Source: an uncultured Alphaproteobacteria bacterium (GTDB taxonomy: Bacteria; Pseudomonadota; Alphaproteobacteria; Geminicoccales; Geminicoccaceae). Taken from it: 64,000 nt of DNA. The position numbers were made by a program, and so were the translations under genes. How positions within the stretch are numbered: position 1 is the first letter of the stretch; every line of letters begins with the position of its first letter. Below the pieces are notes generated by a model. The model saw only the letters and a list, made by a program, of their open reading frames with translations. It had not been told where the DNA came from and did no database searches. The DNA lies in contig CALBAK010000046.1 of the NCBI GenBank assembly GCA_937926445.1, positions 20,673-84,672 on the forward strand, read 5' to 3'. Positions 45,710 through 54,879 of this stretch are shown piece after piece.

Positions 45710-46371
45710 GAGCGGCCCTGGCCCTCCTGCGCCGCGACCTCCTGCTCGCCCGCCGCCGAGCCGGCGAGAGCCTCTTGGTCGTGGCGTTCCTGGCACTCGC
45801 CACCACCCTCTTCCCCCTCGGCGTGGGCGCCTCGCCGGACCTGCTCGGGAGGATCGGTGCGGGCGTGGTCTGGGTCTTGGCTCTGCTCGCCGTGCTGCTC
45901 GGCCTCGAGCGGCTGTTCCAGCCCGACCTCGAGGACGGCTCGCTCGAACAGCTCCTCCTCTCCCCGGCCCCGCTCGAGCTCCTCGTACTCGCCCGCTGCC
46001 TCGCCCACTGGCTCGCGACCGGGCTGCTCGTGACACTGGCCTCCCCGCTTCTGGGCCTGCTCCTCGCCCTGCCGGGGGAAGCGCTCCTCGCCCTGCCGCT
46101 CGTCCTCCTCCTCGGCACGCCGACGCTCACGCTCGTGGGCGCGATCGGCGCCGCGCTCCTGGTCGGCTCCGGGCGCGGGGCTATGCTCGCGGCTCTGCTC
46201 GTGCTGCCCCTCGAGATCCCCGTGCTGATCTTCGGGCTCGCCGCGACCGAGGCCCTCGCGGCCGGCCTCGATGCCACGGGCACACTCCTCCTTCTGGGCG
46301 CGCTCCTGCTCGCGGCTCTGGCCTTCGCGCCCCTTGCGATCGCGGCCGCGCTTCGCCTCGCCCTCGAGTGA
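45703..46371 (+). CDS. ccmB: Heme exporter permease CcmB
   Basis: This 222-residue inner-membrane protein has six hydrophobic helices and the conserved N-terminal RRDLLLARRRAGESL, the LGLERLFQPDLEDGSLEQLLLSP motif, and GLVVxLASPLLGLLLALP-like and GTPTLTLVGAIGAAL blocks of CcmB. It pairs with CcmA. The GTG start at 45703 lies within the last codons of ccmA. It is very rich in Leu and Ala. The ccmC gene is 1.8 kb downstream on the same strand, after two minus-strand genes. Confidence 0.92.
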   Translation: MLRAALALLRRDLLLARRRAGESLLVVAFLALATTLFPLGVGASPDLLGRIGAGVVWVLALLAVLLGLERLFQPDLEDGSLEQLLLSPAPLELLVLARCLAHWLATGLLVTLASPLLGLLLALPGEALLALPLVLLLGTPTLTLVGAIGAALLVGSGRGAMLAALLVLPLEIPVLIFGLAATEALAAGLDATGTLLLLGALLLAALAFAPLAIAAALRLALE

Positions 46372-46384
46372 GGGCGGAGGCATC

Positions 46385-47485
46385 TCAGCCCGTGCGGGCG
46401 AGCGGGAGCGGGGTCGGCGCGGCGGCAGAGGACGCGGAAGTCACGGCCGCTTCCGGCCCCACCGGCCCTCGGGCGGGCGAAGGCTCGGGAGCCGCGTGCG
46501 CGGCGATCCGGTTCGACTCCGGCCCCTCGCTCGCCGTCGCGCGAGGGGCGGCCGGAGCCGGCCGTCCTACCGGCGCGCCGACCGGAGCGCAGGTCGCACC
46601 GGCCCCGACGAAAGCCGCCCCGACCGGGCTTCCGGCCAGGCAATCCGGGGCGCGCGTCGGTCGGGCGGACGAAGCCGCCGCTGCGGCCGGCAGGGGCGTT
46701 ACCGCTGGCACGGCTTTCCCGGATGCGGTGGGCGCTGCCGCATCGATGGCCGGCCGAACGGCGACGCAGGGCTCGGGACGCGCCGCCGGCTGCGGGCCGC
46801 CGGGCGCGGGCGAAGGTCGCGCGGGAGAGGCCGGCGGCCGCTCGGCGGCGCCCGGCCGGGGCGGCGCCGGGGGATCGGCTCGGCGGGGCGCGGTCAGAGC
46901 CGGTCGGGACCGCTCGCTCGCTTGTTGCGGTCGCGGCGGCGAGCCGGCCGGGCCCCGGGAGCGGTAGAGCGAGTGGAGCGGCTGTACCTCCTCCGGGTCG
47001 CCCGCCGCCGCACAGACCCGCCGTACCAGAGCCTCGCGCGCGGCGGCCCGTTCGGCGAGCCAGGCGAGCCTGGCCGAATCGGTGTGCGGGGTGATCCGCG
47101 CCGCGTTGCGGTGGAGCTCGGCGAGGTTCCGGCGGAAGACGACTTCGTCCTTGTCGATCCGGTTCCGGGCGCGGGCGAGCGCCTCGAGCGAGGGTAGGCC
47201 CGCGACCTCCCGCCCCTCGGCGAGGGCGTGGAGGAGGCGGATCTCCAACCGGTCGAGCAGGTTGCGGGGCCAGAGGGCGGCCGTCACGCGATCGACCCAG
47301 CCGCGCTCGATCGCATCGGCCGGCTGCAGATAGCCGTGCATGTCGCGGGCGAGCAGGGCGAGGCGGCGGCGATCGTCCGGCGAAAGCTCGGCGATCACGG
47401 GCGCCAGCCCGTCGCTGGCGGCTTCGGTCGTGCAGGCACGGGCGGCGAGGACGCGGACAGCGGCTCGGCGAAGGGCGGAAGACAT
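46385..47485 (-). CDS. Hypothetical protein with helical N-terminus and long Pro/Ala-rich tail
   Basis: The family is not recognised. The first ~150 residues look like a compact helical domain (ELSPDDRRRLALLARDMHGY; LDRLEIRLLHALAEGREVAG; NRIDKDEVVFRRNLAELH). The remaining ~215 residues are low-complexity Pro, Ala, Arg and Gly and probably disordered. There is no signal peptide or membrane segment. The convergent ccmB stop lies 13 bases away. ATG 47485 was taken because the helical domain follows directly. The Pro/Ala tail could partly be a result of the region's extreme GC content, so its true end is less certain. Confidence 0.6.
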   Translation of the reverse strand: MSSALRRAAVRVLAARACTTEAASDGLAPVIAELSPDDRRRLALLARDMHGYLQPADAIERGWVDRVTAALWPRNLLDRLEIRLLHALAEGREVAGLPSLEALARARNRIDKDEVVFRRNLAELHRNAARITPHTDSARLAWLAERAAAREALVRRVCAAAGDPEEVQPLHSLYRSRGPAGSPPRPQQASERSRPALTAPRRADPPAPPRPGAAERPPASPARPSPAPGGPQPAARPEPCVAVRPAIDAAAPTASGKAVPAVTPLPAAAAASSARPTRAPDCLAGSPVGAAFVGAGATCAPVGAPVGRPAPAAPRATASEGPESNRIAAHAAPEPSPARGPVGPEAAVTSASSAAAPTPLPLARTG

Positions 47486-47571
47486 GGCTGGGCTCCGGAA
47501 CGGCGCGGCGGGCCCGAACGGCCGCCGGCGTGGAGAGACTGTTCCGATCCATAGGACCTTAAAACCGTATC

Positions 47572-48069
47572 TCAGCCGAATCCGGTGCAACGGTAGAGAT
47601 GGTAGCGGCCGGGCTCGACGCCTTCGGGCAGCGGCAGTGGTTCGATCCAACGAGCCTGGATCGGCTGGTCGCTCGCGACGATCGCACCCGGTGCCACGAT
47701 GGCCGGCAGGTAGCGGGCGAGCTTGCGGGCGGTGCGGGCGGTGGCGGCGGGATCGCCGCTGCCGATGTCGGCGTGGACGAGCACGGCCCGTCGCCGCATC
47801 CGGCCGAGTGCGGTCGGCAGCGTGCGGGCGATGTCGCCGAGAAACAGCCGGTCCTCGGGCGGTCGGCAGGCGGGGTGCGCGTCGAGCCGGCGGTCGAAGA
47901 CGAAGATCGGCCGATCGGGCAGGAGGGAGCGGAGATGGTCGTAGGTGCGGCCGTTGCCGAGGCCGATCTCGACGACCGGGCCGGGCAGATCGGCGATCAG
48001 CCGAACGGCGAGCTCGAGGCAAGCGCGTTGGGCCTCGAGGCGACGGATGAAGCTGTCGAGACGGCTCAT
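47572..48069 (-). CDS. Small class I SAM-dependent methyltransferase-like protein
   Basis: This 165-residue protein has a recognisable Rossmann-type SAM motif, GPVVEIGLGNGRTYDHL (about residues 30-46), then an acidic motif II (FVFDRRLDAHP), and HADIGSGDPAATARTARKLA. It resembles the methyltransferase group often annotated as class I SAM-dependent methyltransferase in Rhodospirillales; the target is unknown. It is divergent from ccmC, separated by 105 bases, and sits between the ccmAB and ccmC parts of the ccm locus. It has few Cys and no signal peptide. Confidence 0.7.
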   Translation of the reverse strand: MSRLDSFIRRLEAQRACLELAVRLIADLPGPVVEIGLGNGRTYDHLRSLLPDRPIFVFDRRLDAHPACRPPEDRLFLGDIARTLPTALGRMRRRAVLVHADIGSGDPAATARTARKLARYLPAIVAPGAIVASDQPIQARWIEPLPLPEGVEPGRYHLYRCTGFG

Positions 48070-48174
48070 GGCATCGGCAGGGCCGGCCGCTCCCCTCTCG
48101 CGGCCGCGCCCGCCGTCTACCAACCGACGGCAACGGATGCTACCTCCCGGACGCGTGAAGAGCGGATCGCCCCG

Positions 48175-48888
48175 ATGCACGGATACGCCAACCCCCTGCG
48201 CCTCACCCGGATCCTGGACGCCGTGTATCCCTGGTCGCTCGCGGGCGCGATCGTGCTCGCGCCGGTGGCTCTCTGGATGGCGCTCGCGGTCGCTCCGCCC
48301 GACTATCAGCAGGGCGAGGCGGCGCGGATCATGTACGTGCACGTGCCGGCCGCCTGGATGGCGCTGTTCGTCTATCTCGTGGTCGCGCTCGGCAGTGCCG
48401 CGGCTTTGATCTGGCGCCACCCGATGGCCGAGATCACGGCGCGCGCCGCCGCACCGATCGGCGCCGCCTTCACCGGACTCGCGCTCGTCACGGGCTCGAT
48501 CTGGGGCAAGCCTATGTGGGGCACCTGGTGGGTGTGGGACGCCCGGCTCACCTCGGTGCTGATCCTGTTCTTCCTCTATCTCGGCTATCTCGCGCTCCAC
48601 GAGGCGTTCGACGACCCGGAGCGCGGTGCGCGGGCGGCCGCCATCCTGGCCCTGGTCGGTGTGGTCAACCTGCCGATCATCAAGTTTTCGGTCGACTGGT
48701 GGAACACGCTCCACCAGCCGGCGAGCATCTTGCGGATCGGCGGCCCGACGATCCACCCAAGCATGCTCTGGCCGCTCCTTACCATGGCCCTGGTCTTCAA
48801 GCTCTATTTCGTGAGCGTGCTCGTGCTGCGGGTGCGGCTGCTTTTGGCCGAGCGTCGGCTCGCGAGCCTCGCGGCGGAGCGCGGTTGA
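48175..48888 (+). CDS. ccmC: Heme exporter/CcmE-loading protein CcmC
   Basis: This 237-residue inner-membrane protein has six helices and the periplasmic Trp-rich WWD domain [20 protein letters not shown], which binds heme and hands it to CcmE. Two external His ligands are expected: one in [15 protein letters not shown], the other in the [10 protein letters not shown] segment. The sequence [18 protein letters not shown] is diagnostic. ccmA and ccmB are upstream, but no ccmD, ccmE, ccmF or ccmG was found in the window, so the system is split. ATG 48175 is the only start near the first helix. Confidence 0.95.
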   Translation: MHGYANPLRLTRILDAVYPWSLAGAIVLAPVALWMALAVAPPDYQQGEAARIMYVHVPAAWMALFVYLVVALGSAAALIWRHPMAEITARAAAPIGAAFTGLALVTGSIWGKPMWGTWWVWDARLTSVLILFFLYLGYLALHEAFDDPERGARAAAILALVGVVNLPIIKFSVDWWNTLHQPASILRIGGPTIHPSMLWPLLTMALVFKLYFVSVLVLRVRLLLAERRLASLAAERG

Positions 48889-48905
48889 GGGCCGCGGAAC
48901 GAGCG

Positions 48906-49982
48906 GTGGCGGAGCCGTGCGCGGCGGGCCGAACGGGGGGTCGGCGGCCGGCGCCCGACCCCGAAGCGCTCGCCGTGGCGATCCGTGCCGGCAGCCGGAC
49001 CGCCCTCGCCCGGGCCATCACGCTGGTCGAGAGCCGCCGGGCCGAGGACGAAGTCTTGGCCGAGGCCCTGCTCGACCGGCTCCTGCCCTTTACCGGTGCC
49101 GCCCAGCGGGTCGGCATCACGGGCGTGCCTGGCGTCGGCAAGAGCACCTTCGTCGACGCGCTCGGCAGCTATCTGACCGGCCGCGGCCACCGGCTCGCGG
49201 TGCTCGCGGTCGATCCCTCGAGCACGCGCACCGGCGGCTCGATCCTCGCTGACAAGACCCGCATGGCGCGGCTCGCCGTCGACCCCGCGGCTTTCGTCCG
49301 GCCGTCGCCCTCCTCGGGCACGCTCGGCGGGGTCGCTCGCATGACCCGCGAGACGATGCTCTTGTGCGAGGCCGCCGGCTTCGACGTGGTGATCGTCGAG
49401 ACGGTGGGTGTCGGCCAGTCGGAAACGGTCGTGGCCGACATGGTCGACGTTTTCGTGGCGCTCATGTTGCCGGGCGCGGGCGACGAGCTCCAGGGGATCA
49501 AGAAGGGCCTCGTCGAGCTCGCCGATCTCGTGGTGATCAACAAGGCCGACGGGGCGATGCGGACGGCCGCGGCGCAGGCCGCTCGGCACTATGCCGACGC
49601 ACTTCGCATCATCGAACCCACGAGCCCGATCTGGCGGCCGCCCGTGCTCACCGCGAGTGCGCTCACGGGTGAGGGGGTCGAGCGGGTCTGGGCGGAGATC
49701 GAACGGCACCGGGCGCTGCTCGAGGCGAGCGGCGAGCGCGCCGCACGCCGGCGCGTCCAGCAGCTCCGTTGGTTCGAGAGTCTGCTCGAGGATCGACTGC
49801 GCGAGTTGTTGCGCCGCGACCGGAAGATCGCGCCGCTCCTGCCGGCGCTCGAGGCGGCGGTCGCCGAGGGGCGCATCGTGGCACCGGCGGCGGTCCGCCG
49901 GCTGCTGGAGGCTGCCGGCTTCGCGCGACCCGAGACGCACCCGGGGGGCGGTCGGCGGCAGGCACGACCAGCTTCCGGATAG
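48906..49982 (+). CDS. meaB: MeaB/ArgK-type GTPase, methylmalonyl-CoA mutase chaperone
   Basis: This 358-residue G3E P-loop GTPase protects and reactivates B12-dependent methylmalonyl-CoA mutase. It shows P-loop [18 protein letters not shown], switch region [20 protein letters not shown], the MeaB-typical [27 protein letters not shown], and base-specificity motif VVINKADG. The C-terminus is a dimerisation arm of helices. GTG 48906 is preceded by GGAACGAGCG; a TTG at 48885, overlapping the ccmC stop and preceded by GGAG, is the alternative. No mutase genes are in the window. Confidence 0.93.
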   Translation: MAEPCAAGRTGGRRPAPDPEALAVAIRAGSRTALARAITLVESRRAEDEVLAEALLDRLLPFTGAAQRVGITGVPGVGKSTFVDALGSYLTGRGHRLAVLAVDPSSTRTGGSILADKTRMARLAVDPAAFVRPSPSSGTLGGVARMTRETMLLCEAAGFDVVIVETVGVGQSETVVADMVDVFVALMLPGAGDELQGIKKGLVELADLVVINKADGAMRTAAAQAARHYADALRIIEPTSPIWRPPVLTASALTGEGVERVWAEIERHRALLEASGERAARRRVQQLRWFESLLEDRLRELLRRDRKIAPLLPALEAAVAEGRIVAPAAVRRLLEAAGFARPETHPGGGRRQARPASG

Positions 49983-50052
49983 ACAGACGGCGTCTCGCGA
50001 TGGATGAAGGGGAGGGGCGCCCGGCGGGGTGGCCCGGGTCTCGAGTCGGGCG

Positions 50053-50355
50053 ATGGATCGGTTGCGGCGCTTTTATGGGAGCCTTCGGGCGCTGCTCGCG
50101 CTCGGGGTGGCGCACTGTGTTGCGACGCCGGGGTCGGCGCAGACGCCCGACCCCGAGACGCTGGCCTTCGAGCGCGCGCTGCGAGAGGGAACGCCCGAGG
50201 CCTTCCAGTCCTATCTCGACTCCTACCCGCTCGGCCGTTTCGCCACCGAGGCGTTCCGCGAGCTCGTCGCCCGCTCGCTCGGCAGCCGGACCACGCCCGA
50301 GCCGGCGGCGGGGCCGGCCGGCGGCGGCGCGGGGCGAGCGCGCGACCTCTACTGA
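50053..50355 (+). CDS. Small exported protein of unknown function
   Basis: This 100-residue protein starts with a signal peptide (basic MDRLRRFYGSLR, hydrophobic ALLALGVAHCVA, cleavage near GSA-Q). The mature part is one short helical repeat: LAFERALREGTPEAFQSYLDSYPLGRFATEAF. This ALRxGTPEA-QxYLDxYPxGRF motif recurs in secreted or caspase-like alphaproteobacterial proteins as a TPR-like unit. The C-terminus is Pro/Gly/Ala-rich. It is likely periplasmic. The start could also be the in-frame GTG at 50029. The next lipoprotein gene starts eight bases downstream, so both probably form an operon. Confidence 0.6.
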   Translation: MDRLRRFYGSLRALLALGVAHCVATPGSAQTPDPETLAFERALREGTPEAFQSYLDSYPLGRFATEAFRELVARSLGSRTTPEPAAGPAGGGAGRARDLY

Positions 50356-50362
50356 GCCGCCG

Positions 50363-51103
50363 ATGGCCGAAGCTGCCACCGGCGGCCCCGGGTGGCGAAC
50401 CGGGCTCTCTCTGGCGCTTCTGCCCACCCTGCTCGCGGGTTGCGCGACGCCGGTCCCCCCGGCACCGCCGGCTCCGCCGCGGCTGCCGGTCGAGCGGGCC
50501 TACCGGCCGCCGGAAGAGCCGGCGCCGCCGCCACCCCCCTCCCTGCGCGTGGCCGAGCCGCCCGAGCGGGCGATCGAGCGACTCGCCGAGGCGCTCGCGC
50601 AGGCCGATCCACGGCTACGGCGTGGCACCCGGCCGGACGGCGTCGCCTGGCTCGTGCTCACGAGCAGCGGCGATCCCGAGCCGTTTCTCGACTGCTGCAG
50701 TTTCGAGATGGTCGATGCCCAGGGTCGGGTCGAGCGGCTGCCGGCTGCGCGTCTGGCCGAGCGGCTGCCGGTCGAGCCGTCCGAACGGCGCGAGGTGTTG
50801 CTGCGCCAGCTGCGGTTCGACGGACGGCTCGCGGTGGCGGCCGTGCCCGACGGTCGCGGCAGCCGGATCGAGCTCGAGGCGAGCTACGTGCTGACCCGTA
50901 CGGTCGATCGGGTGGCGCTCGACGGGTGGGTGCTCGAGAGCCGGCGCGAGACGGCGGCCTTCCGTACGGGCGAGATCGGCCGGCTCGAGCAGGGGCTGGT
51001 CTGCCGGCCGAACGGCCGGCTCGAGGCGGCGGTGGTCGAAGCGGCGGAGCGCCTCCTCACACCGGCCGACGCATCGGCCGGCGACGGGCGAGCGGGCGGC
51101 TGA
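50363..51103 (+). CDS. Lipoprotein of unknown function
   Basis: This 246-residue protein has a lipoprotein signal peptide: a hydrophobic LSLALLPTLLAG and a lipobox LLAGC, with the acylated Cys at about residue 29. A Pro-rich linker (about residues 31-60) is followed by a beta-rich globular part that includes FLDCCSFEMVDAQGR. No family was recognised. The two adjacent Cys (DCC) could form a disulfide or bind metal. Its last 47 bases overlap the end of the convergent glycosyltransferase gene. Export to the periplasmic side of a membrane is supported by the signal; the function is not inferable. Confidence 0.65.
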   Translation: MAEAATGGPGWRTGLSLALLPTLLAGCATPVPPAPPAPPRLPVERAYRPPEEPAPPPPPSLRVAEPPERAIERLAEALAQADPRLRRGTRPDGVAWLVLTSSGDPEPFLDCCSFEMVDAQGRVERLPAARLAERLPVEPSERREVLLRQLRFDGRLAVAAVPDGRGSRIELEASYVLTRTVDRVALDGWVLESRRETAAFRTGEIGRLEQGLVCRPNGRLEAAVVEAAERLLTPADASAGDGRAGG

Positions 51104-52157
51104 AGACACCGCCCAAAAGGTTGCCGATCGTCCGCCAGTGGAAGAGCTCGGCGCGGGCCGCCGCCCGGGCCTGCAGCGCCGCCAGCTCGGCACGGTCGAG
51201 GGCGAGGAAGCGGGTGATCGTCCACTCGAACCCGTCCGCCTGCTCGGGCGGCCAGAGCAGGTCCTGGACGCGGTCGCGGACGAGCTCGGCGAGACCGATA
51301 CGGGCCGGGCCCAGGATCGGCCGGCCCAGGCTCAGCGCGAGCATCGCCGCCCCGGAGGTGAGGATCGCGCGGTAGGGGGCGACGAGCGCGTCGGCGGCGT
51401 GGAAGAGGAGCGGCACCCGCTAATCCGGCACCGGGCCGGGTTCGACCCGGATGCGGGCGCGGATCGGCTCGGGGAGCGCCGCGAGCGCGGCATCGAGCGG
51501 GGCGACCCGACGGCCGGCCAACACGAGCCAAAGCTCGGGCCGGTCGAGCCGCGCCGCGGCCTCGAGCAGCTCGGCTCCGCCCTTGTAGGCGTCGAGCCGG
51601 CCGAAGAGGAGGAGCACGCGGGCCTCCTCGGGCAGGTCGAGAGCCGCGCGACTTTTCGCCTGCGGCCGGCCGATCGGATGGTAAAGCGGTCGGTAGTTGC
51701 CGTGCGGTACGACGACGAGCCGCTCGGGCGGGAGACCGAGCTCGGTTCGGGCCCAGCCGGCGGCTTCGAGGGAGTGGAGGTGAACGAGATCGGCGAGCTC
51801 GACCAGCGCGGCGCGCAACGCCGCCTGCACGGCCGGGTAGCGGTCGTCGTGCGGGGCAGCGTTGTGCACGGTCCAGAGCACCGAGCCGCCGCCGTCGGCG
51901 AAGCCCTCGAGATCGGCCACGAAGCGCTCGGCCACGGCGCGCGCCGCCGCTTCGTCTGGCTCGTTGCGGTAGACCCCGTCCTCCCAGTGGAGGTGGAAGA
52001 TCATGCCGTCCTCGGGCGCCTGGCGGGCACGGATCTCGAGCGCCTCGGCTATGGTGCCCGGGCGCGGGTGGAGCTCCGCCGCGCTGTGCTCGTAGAGCAG
52101 GCTCTGATAGGGGTTGGCGGCGCGATAGTCCGGGAAGAAGACGAGCTGATACGGCAT
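51057..52157 (-). pseudogene. GT4-like glycosyltransferase gene interrupted by an in-frame TAG
   Basis: A single minus-strand frame encodes a GT-B glycosyltransferase in two pieces. The first 245 codons (from ATG 52157) read MPYQLVFFPDYRAANPYQSL, then LWTVHNAAPHDDRYP, LVVVPHGNYRPLYHP and VLLLFGRLDAYKGGAELLEA, the donor-domain start. The frame then meets TAG at 51420-51422 after VEPGPVPD. It resumes in the same frame with VPLLFHAADALVAPYRAILTSGAAMLALSLGRPIL, exactly the next part of the fold, including the donor-site region. The mutation could be one substitution from GAG or CAG. Unless TAG is read through, a protein lacking the second half of the donor domain results. It faces the 727-residue double glycosyltransferase gene across 86 bases. 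Confidence 0.8.
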
Positions 52158-52243
52158 CGGCGGATCCCGGCGGGCCGGCCGGACGCCCGCGGCGCGGCTC
52201 CTAGGACGGGGCGGCGTCGGCTTCAAGCGCGGGGTCCACACCC

Positions 52244-54427
52244 TTGAGCCTCGAGCTCGACCTCGTGGTGACAGCCGATCCGAGACGCGGTGGTGCCGAC
52301 GGGCGGGCGCTCGCGGCCTTCCTCGAACGCGCCACCAGATGGGGCTGGCGAACGGGCCTCCTGCCGCTCGCCGGCCCGGCCGTGCTTCCGGCCCGCCCGA
52401 TGCAGCCGGGTCTCGCCCGCCTGCTCGAGACGCGCGAGGTGGTGCTCGTCGATCCGGCCGAGCCGGCCCGCTGCCGCTTCGCCCTCGGCTTCGAGGCCTT
52501 GCCCCTGCTCGGAGCCGCGCCGCGTCCGCCGCGGCTTTCGGCGCGGTCCGCCCTCTTGCGGCTCGAGGCCCCACCTCGGAGCTGGAGCGAGCTCCTGGTC
52601 GATCCGGCCGAGCTGCTCGAGCGGGCCGGCACCGTGCTCGGCGGCGAGGCCCGGCTCGTGCCGGCCGACCCGCTGATCGCCGCCGCCCTCGAGGCGGATC
52701 CGCGCTGGCGGCGGCTGCCGCGCTCGCCCGAGCCCTGGCCGGCGATCGTCGGGATCGCCGCGGGCCCCGGCCGGGCACGCACGCTCCTCGGCCGCATCGG
52801 TCGGCACGGCCACGGGCCCTGGCCCCTCTTCGCCCGGACCGCTCCCCTCGACCTCGCGCGGGTGCTGGCCGAGGAAGCGGCAGAGCGTGCGTTGCTCGAC
52901 CCCGACTGTCCGGCCGACATCGAGCTCCTGCCCGGCGACCTCGACGATCTCGCGGCCTTCCTCGACCACCTCGACGCCTGGGTGATGCCGGGGGTGGAGG
53001 GCTGGGCGCCGTATCTGCCGACGGCGCTGCTCAAGGCCTTGGCCGCCGGCTGCCCGACGGTGGTGCCGCCTGCGCTCGCGGCACTCCTGGGCGATGCGGT
53101 GCCGACGGCCGAGGCCGAAGCGCTGGACATGGTCCTGGCCGGGCTCGACGCCGCGGCGCTCGAGCGCGCCCGCGAGGCCGGCCGTGCGGCCGCCGCCCGG
53201 CTCGTCGACCCTGAACGGCTCTTCGCCCGGCTCGACGAGGGGCTCGGCCCGCCACCGTCGGCGCCCTCCCGCCCCTGGCTCGGGCGCGCGAGCGAGCGAG
53301 CGCGCCGGGTGTTGATGCTCGGGCCCAACGGGATCGGGATCGGTCACCTCGTTCGCCTGCTCGCGGTCGCGCGCCGGCTGCGCGGCGGGCTCGAACCCGT
53401 GATCCTGTCGATGTCGCAGGCGGTCGGGCTCGCCCGCCGGCTGGGTTTCCTCGCCGAGTACCTGCTCTCCCAAGCCGCGAGCCGGGAGAGTGCCGAGCGC
53501 TGGTCGGCCGGCTTCCGCGCCCGGCTCGACGAGGCGATCGCCTTCTACGACCCGGCTTTTGTCGTCTTCGACGGCAACGTTCCCTACCAGGCTCTCGTCG
53601 ATTGCCGGCTCGCCCACCCCGATCGGCCTTTCCTCTGGCTCCGGCGAGGCTTCGGGCGGCCGGATGCCGGCCGGGAGACGATCGATCGCGGCCGCCATTT
53701 CGACGCGATCGTCGAGCCCGGTGATCTTGCCTTCGCCTTCGACCGCGGGATCACCCGCGGCCGGCCGTTCGAGCGGGTTCTCGTGCCGCCCGTGGTGCTG
53801 CTCGACCCCGAGGAGATGCTCGACCGAGAGACCGCCGGCGCCGAACTCGGCCTCGATTCGGGCAAGACCGCGGTGCTGGTCGAGCTCGGCTCGCGCAACA
53901 ATTACGATTACCGGCTGGTCGACCGGGTCCTCGAGCTGACCCTCTCGCGGCGGCCGGAGGTCGAGCCCGTGCTGCTCGAGTGGCCGATCAGCGAAGGGCC
54001 GGCCACTACGGTCCCGCCGGGCTTCCGCAAGCTGCCGCTGTTTCCGGCGCAACGCTGGCTCAAGGCCTTCGACCTCGCGATCGCGGCGTGCGGCTACAAC
54101 AGTTTCCACGAGCTCCTCGCGGCTGCCGTGCCGACCGTCTTCGTGCCCAACGAGAACCCCGTGATGGACGAGCAGGAGCGGCGGGCGCTCTGGGCCGAGG
54201 CGGCCGGTGTCGGGCTCTTGGCGCGTGCGTCCGACCCTTACCGCCTGCACTGGGTGATCGAGCGGCTCCTGCGGCCGGAGGTCCGGGCGGCGATGCGGAG
54301 GCGGGCGCTCGCGCTGCAACGTCCCGAGGGCGGGCGGATGATCGCCGGCCTGATCGCGATCTCGGCGCGGAGCTGGCCGCAACATCGTCGGCCCGAGCGG
54401 CTGCCGCAGGCACTCGCCCGGGGCTGA
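52244..54427 (+). CDS. Large two-part glycosyltransferase, GT-B fold with MurG-like C-terminal half
   Basis: This 727-residue protein looks like two GT-B-type modules. The N-terminal half (1-350) is Arg/Ala/Leu-rich and ends like a GT4 donor domain (DDLAAFLDHLDAWVMPGVEGW, then ALLKALAAGCPTVVPPA). The C-terminal half (about 355-720) begins RVLMLGPNGIGIGHLVRLLAVA and ends with IAACGYNSFHELLAAAVPTVFVPN, the nucleotide-sugar-binding signature of GT28/MurG-like enzymes. It could be a fusion of two transferases or one enzyme with a diverged accessory half. It probably acts on surface polysaccharide. A TTG at 52244 is the assumed start; no better codon lies before the conserved beginning. Confidence 0.78.
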   Translation: MSLELDLVVTADPRRGGADGRALAAFLERATRWGWRTGLLPLAGPAVLPARPMQPGLARLLETREVVLVDPAEPARCRFALGFEALPLLGAAPRPPRLSARSALLRLEAPPRSWSELLVDPAELLERAGTVLGGEARLVPADPLIAAALEADPRWRRLPRSPEPWPAIVGIAAGPGRARTLLGRIGRHGHGPWPLFARTAPLDLARVLAEEAAERALLDPDCPADIELLPGDLDDLAAFLDHLDAWVMPGVEGWAPYLPTALLKALAAGCPTVVPPALAALLGDAVPTAEAEALDMVLAGLDAAALERAREAGRAAAARLVDPERLFARLDEGLGPPPSAPSRPWLGRASERARRVLMLGPNGIGIGHLVRLLAVARRLRGGLEPVILSMSQAVGLARRLGFLAEYLLSQAASRESAERWSAGFRARLDEAIAFYDPAFVVFDGNVPYQALVDCRLAHPDRPFLWLRRGFGRPDAGRETIDRGRHFDAIVEPGDLAFAFDRGITRGRPFERVLVPPVVLLDPEEMLDRETAGAELGLDSGKTAVLVELGSRNNYDYRLVDRVLELTLSRRPEVEPVLLEWPISEGPATTVPPGFRKLPLFPAQRWLKAFDLAIAACGYNSFHELLAAAVPTVFVPNENPVMDEQERRALWAEAAGVGLLARASDPYRLHWVIERLLRPEVRAAMRRRALALQRPEGGRMIAGLIAISARSWPQHRRPERLPQALARG

Positions 54428-54429
54428 GC

Positions 54430-54879
54430 TCAGCGCTCCTCGAGGGCAGCGAGGCAGGCGGGCTCGGGTCGCCGGCCGAAGCTCACCGAGGCGGCCGGCC
54501 GCCAGCGCCTGCCGATCAGTGCGAACAGCCGCTCGCGGTAGAGCCGCCAGGGAAGATCGGGGGCCCGGGCGGCGAGGGCCTCGGCGTCCGGCACCTGCTC
54601 GACGATCAACTTGCGCCGACCGAAGGGAGCCAGCTCGTCCCGGTCGGTGACGAGCACGGGGTTGCGGCCGAGCTTGCGGCACTCGGCCTCGACCATGTCG
54701 AGGACCTTCTCTAGGGCATCGCCTCCGAGCCCGAGGACGTTGATCACGACGACCCCGCCCGCATGCGCAGCGGGTTTCGGGGCTGGCGTCGGCTGCGTCG
54801 GGGGTAGGGGGCTCACGGCCGGCGCGCCCTGGCAGAGCCCGCTCACGAGTGCCCGCAGCCGCGCGAGCCCCGTCTTCAC
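54430..54879 (-). CDS. Hypothetical protein, possible small Rossmann-like domain
   Basis: This 149-residue protein is not assigned to a family. After a short basic start and a Pro-rich linker (residues 20-40), the rest reads like one alpha/beta unit: GGVVVINVLGLGGDALEKVL, MVEAECRKLGRNPVLVTDRDELAPFG. It might bind a nucleotide or protein partner and may belong to the neighbouring polysaccharide genes, since it ends two bases from the stop of the convergent glycosyltransferase. The GTG at 54879 is preceded by GGCGGATC and overlaps the stop of the gene upstream on this strand (4 bp). Confidence 0.6.
   Translation of the reverse strand: MKTGLARLRALVSGLCQGAPAVSPLPPTQPTPAPKPAAHAGGVVVINVLGLGGDALEKVLDMVEAECRKLGRNPVLVTDRDELAPFGRRKLIVEQVPDAEALAARAPDLPWRLYRERLFALIGRRWRPAASVSFGRRPEPACLAALEER

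Noticed and set aside
43009..46383. Minus-strand frame of 1,124 codons opposite livF, the PaaK-like ligase and ccmAB
   Set aside because: It is antisense to four well-recognised genes and composed of Arg/Glu/Gly-rich residues; a product of rare stop codons at high GC.
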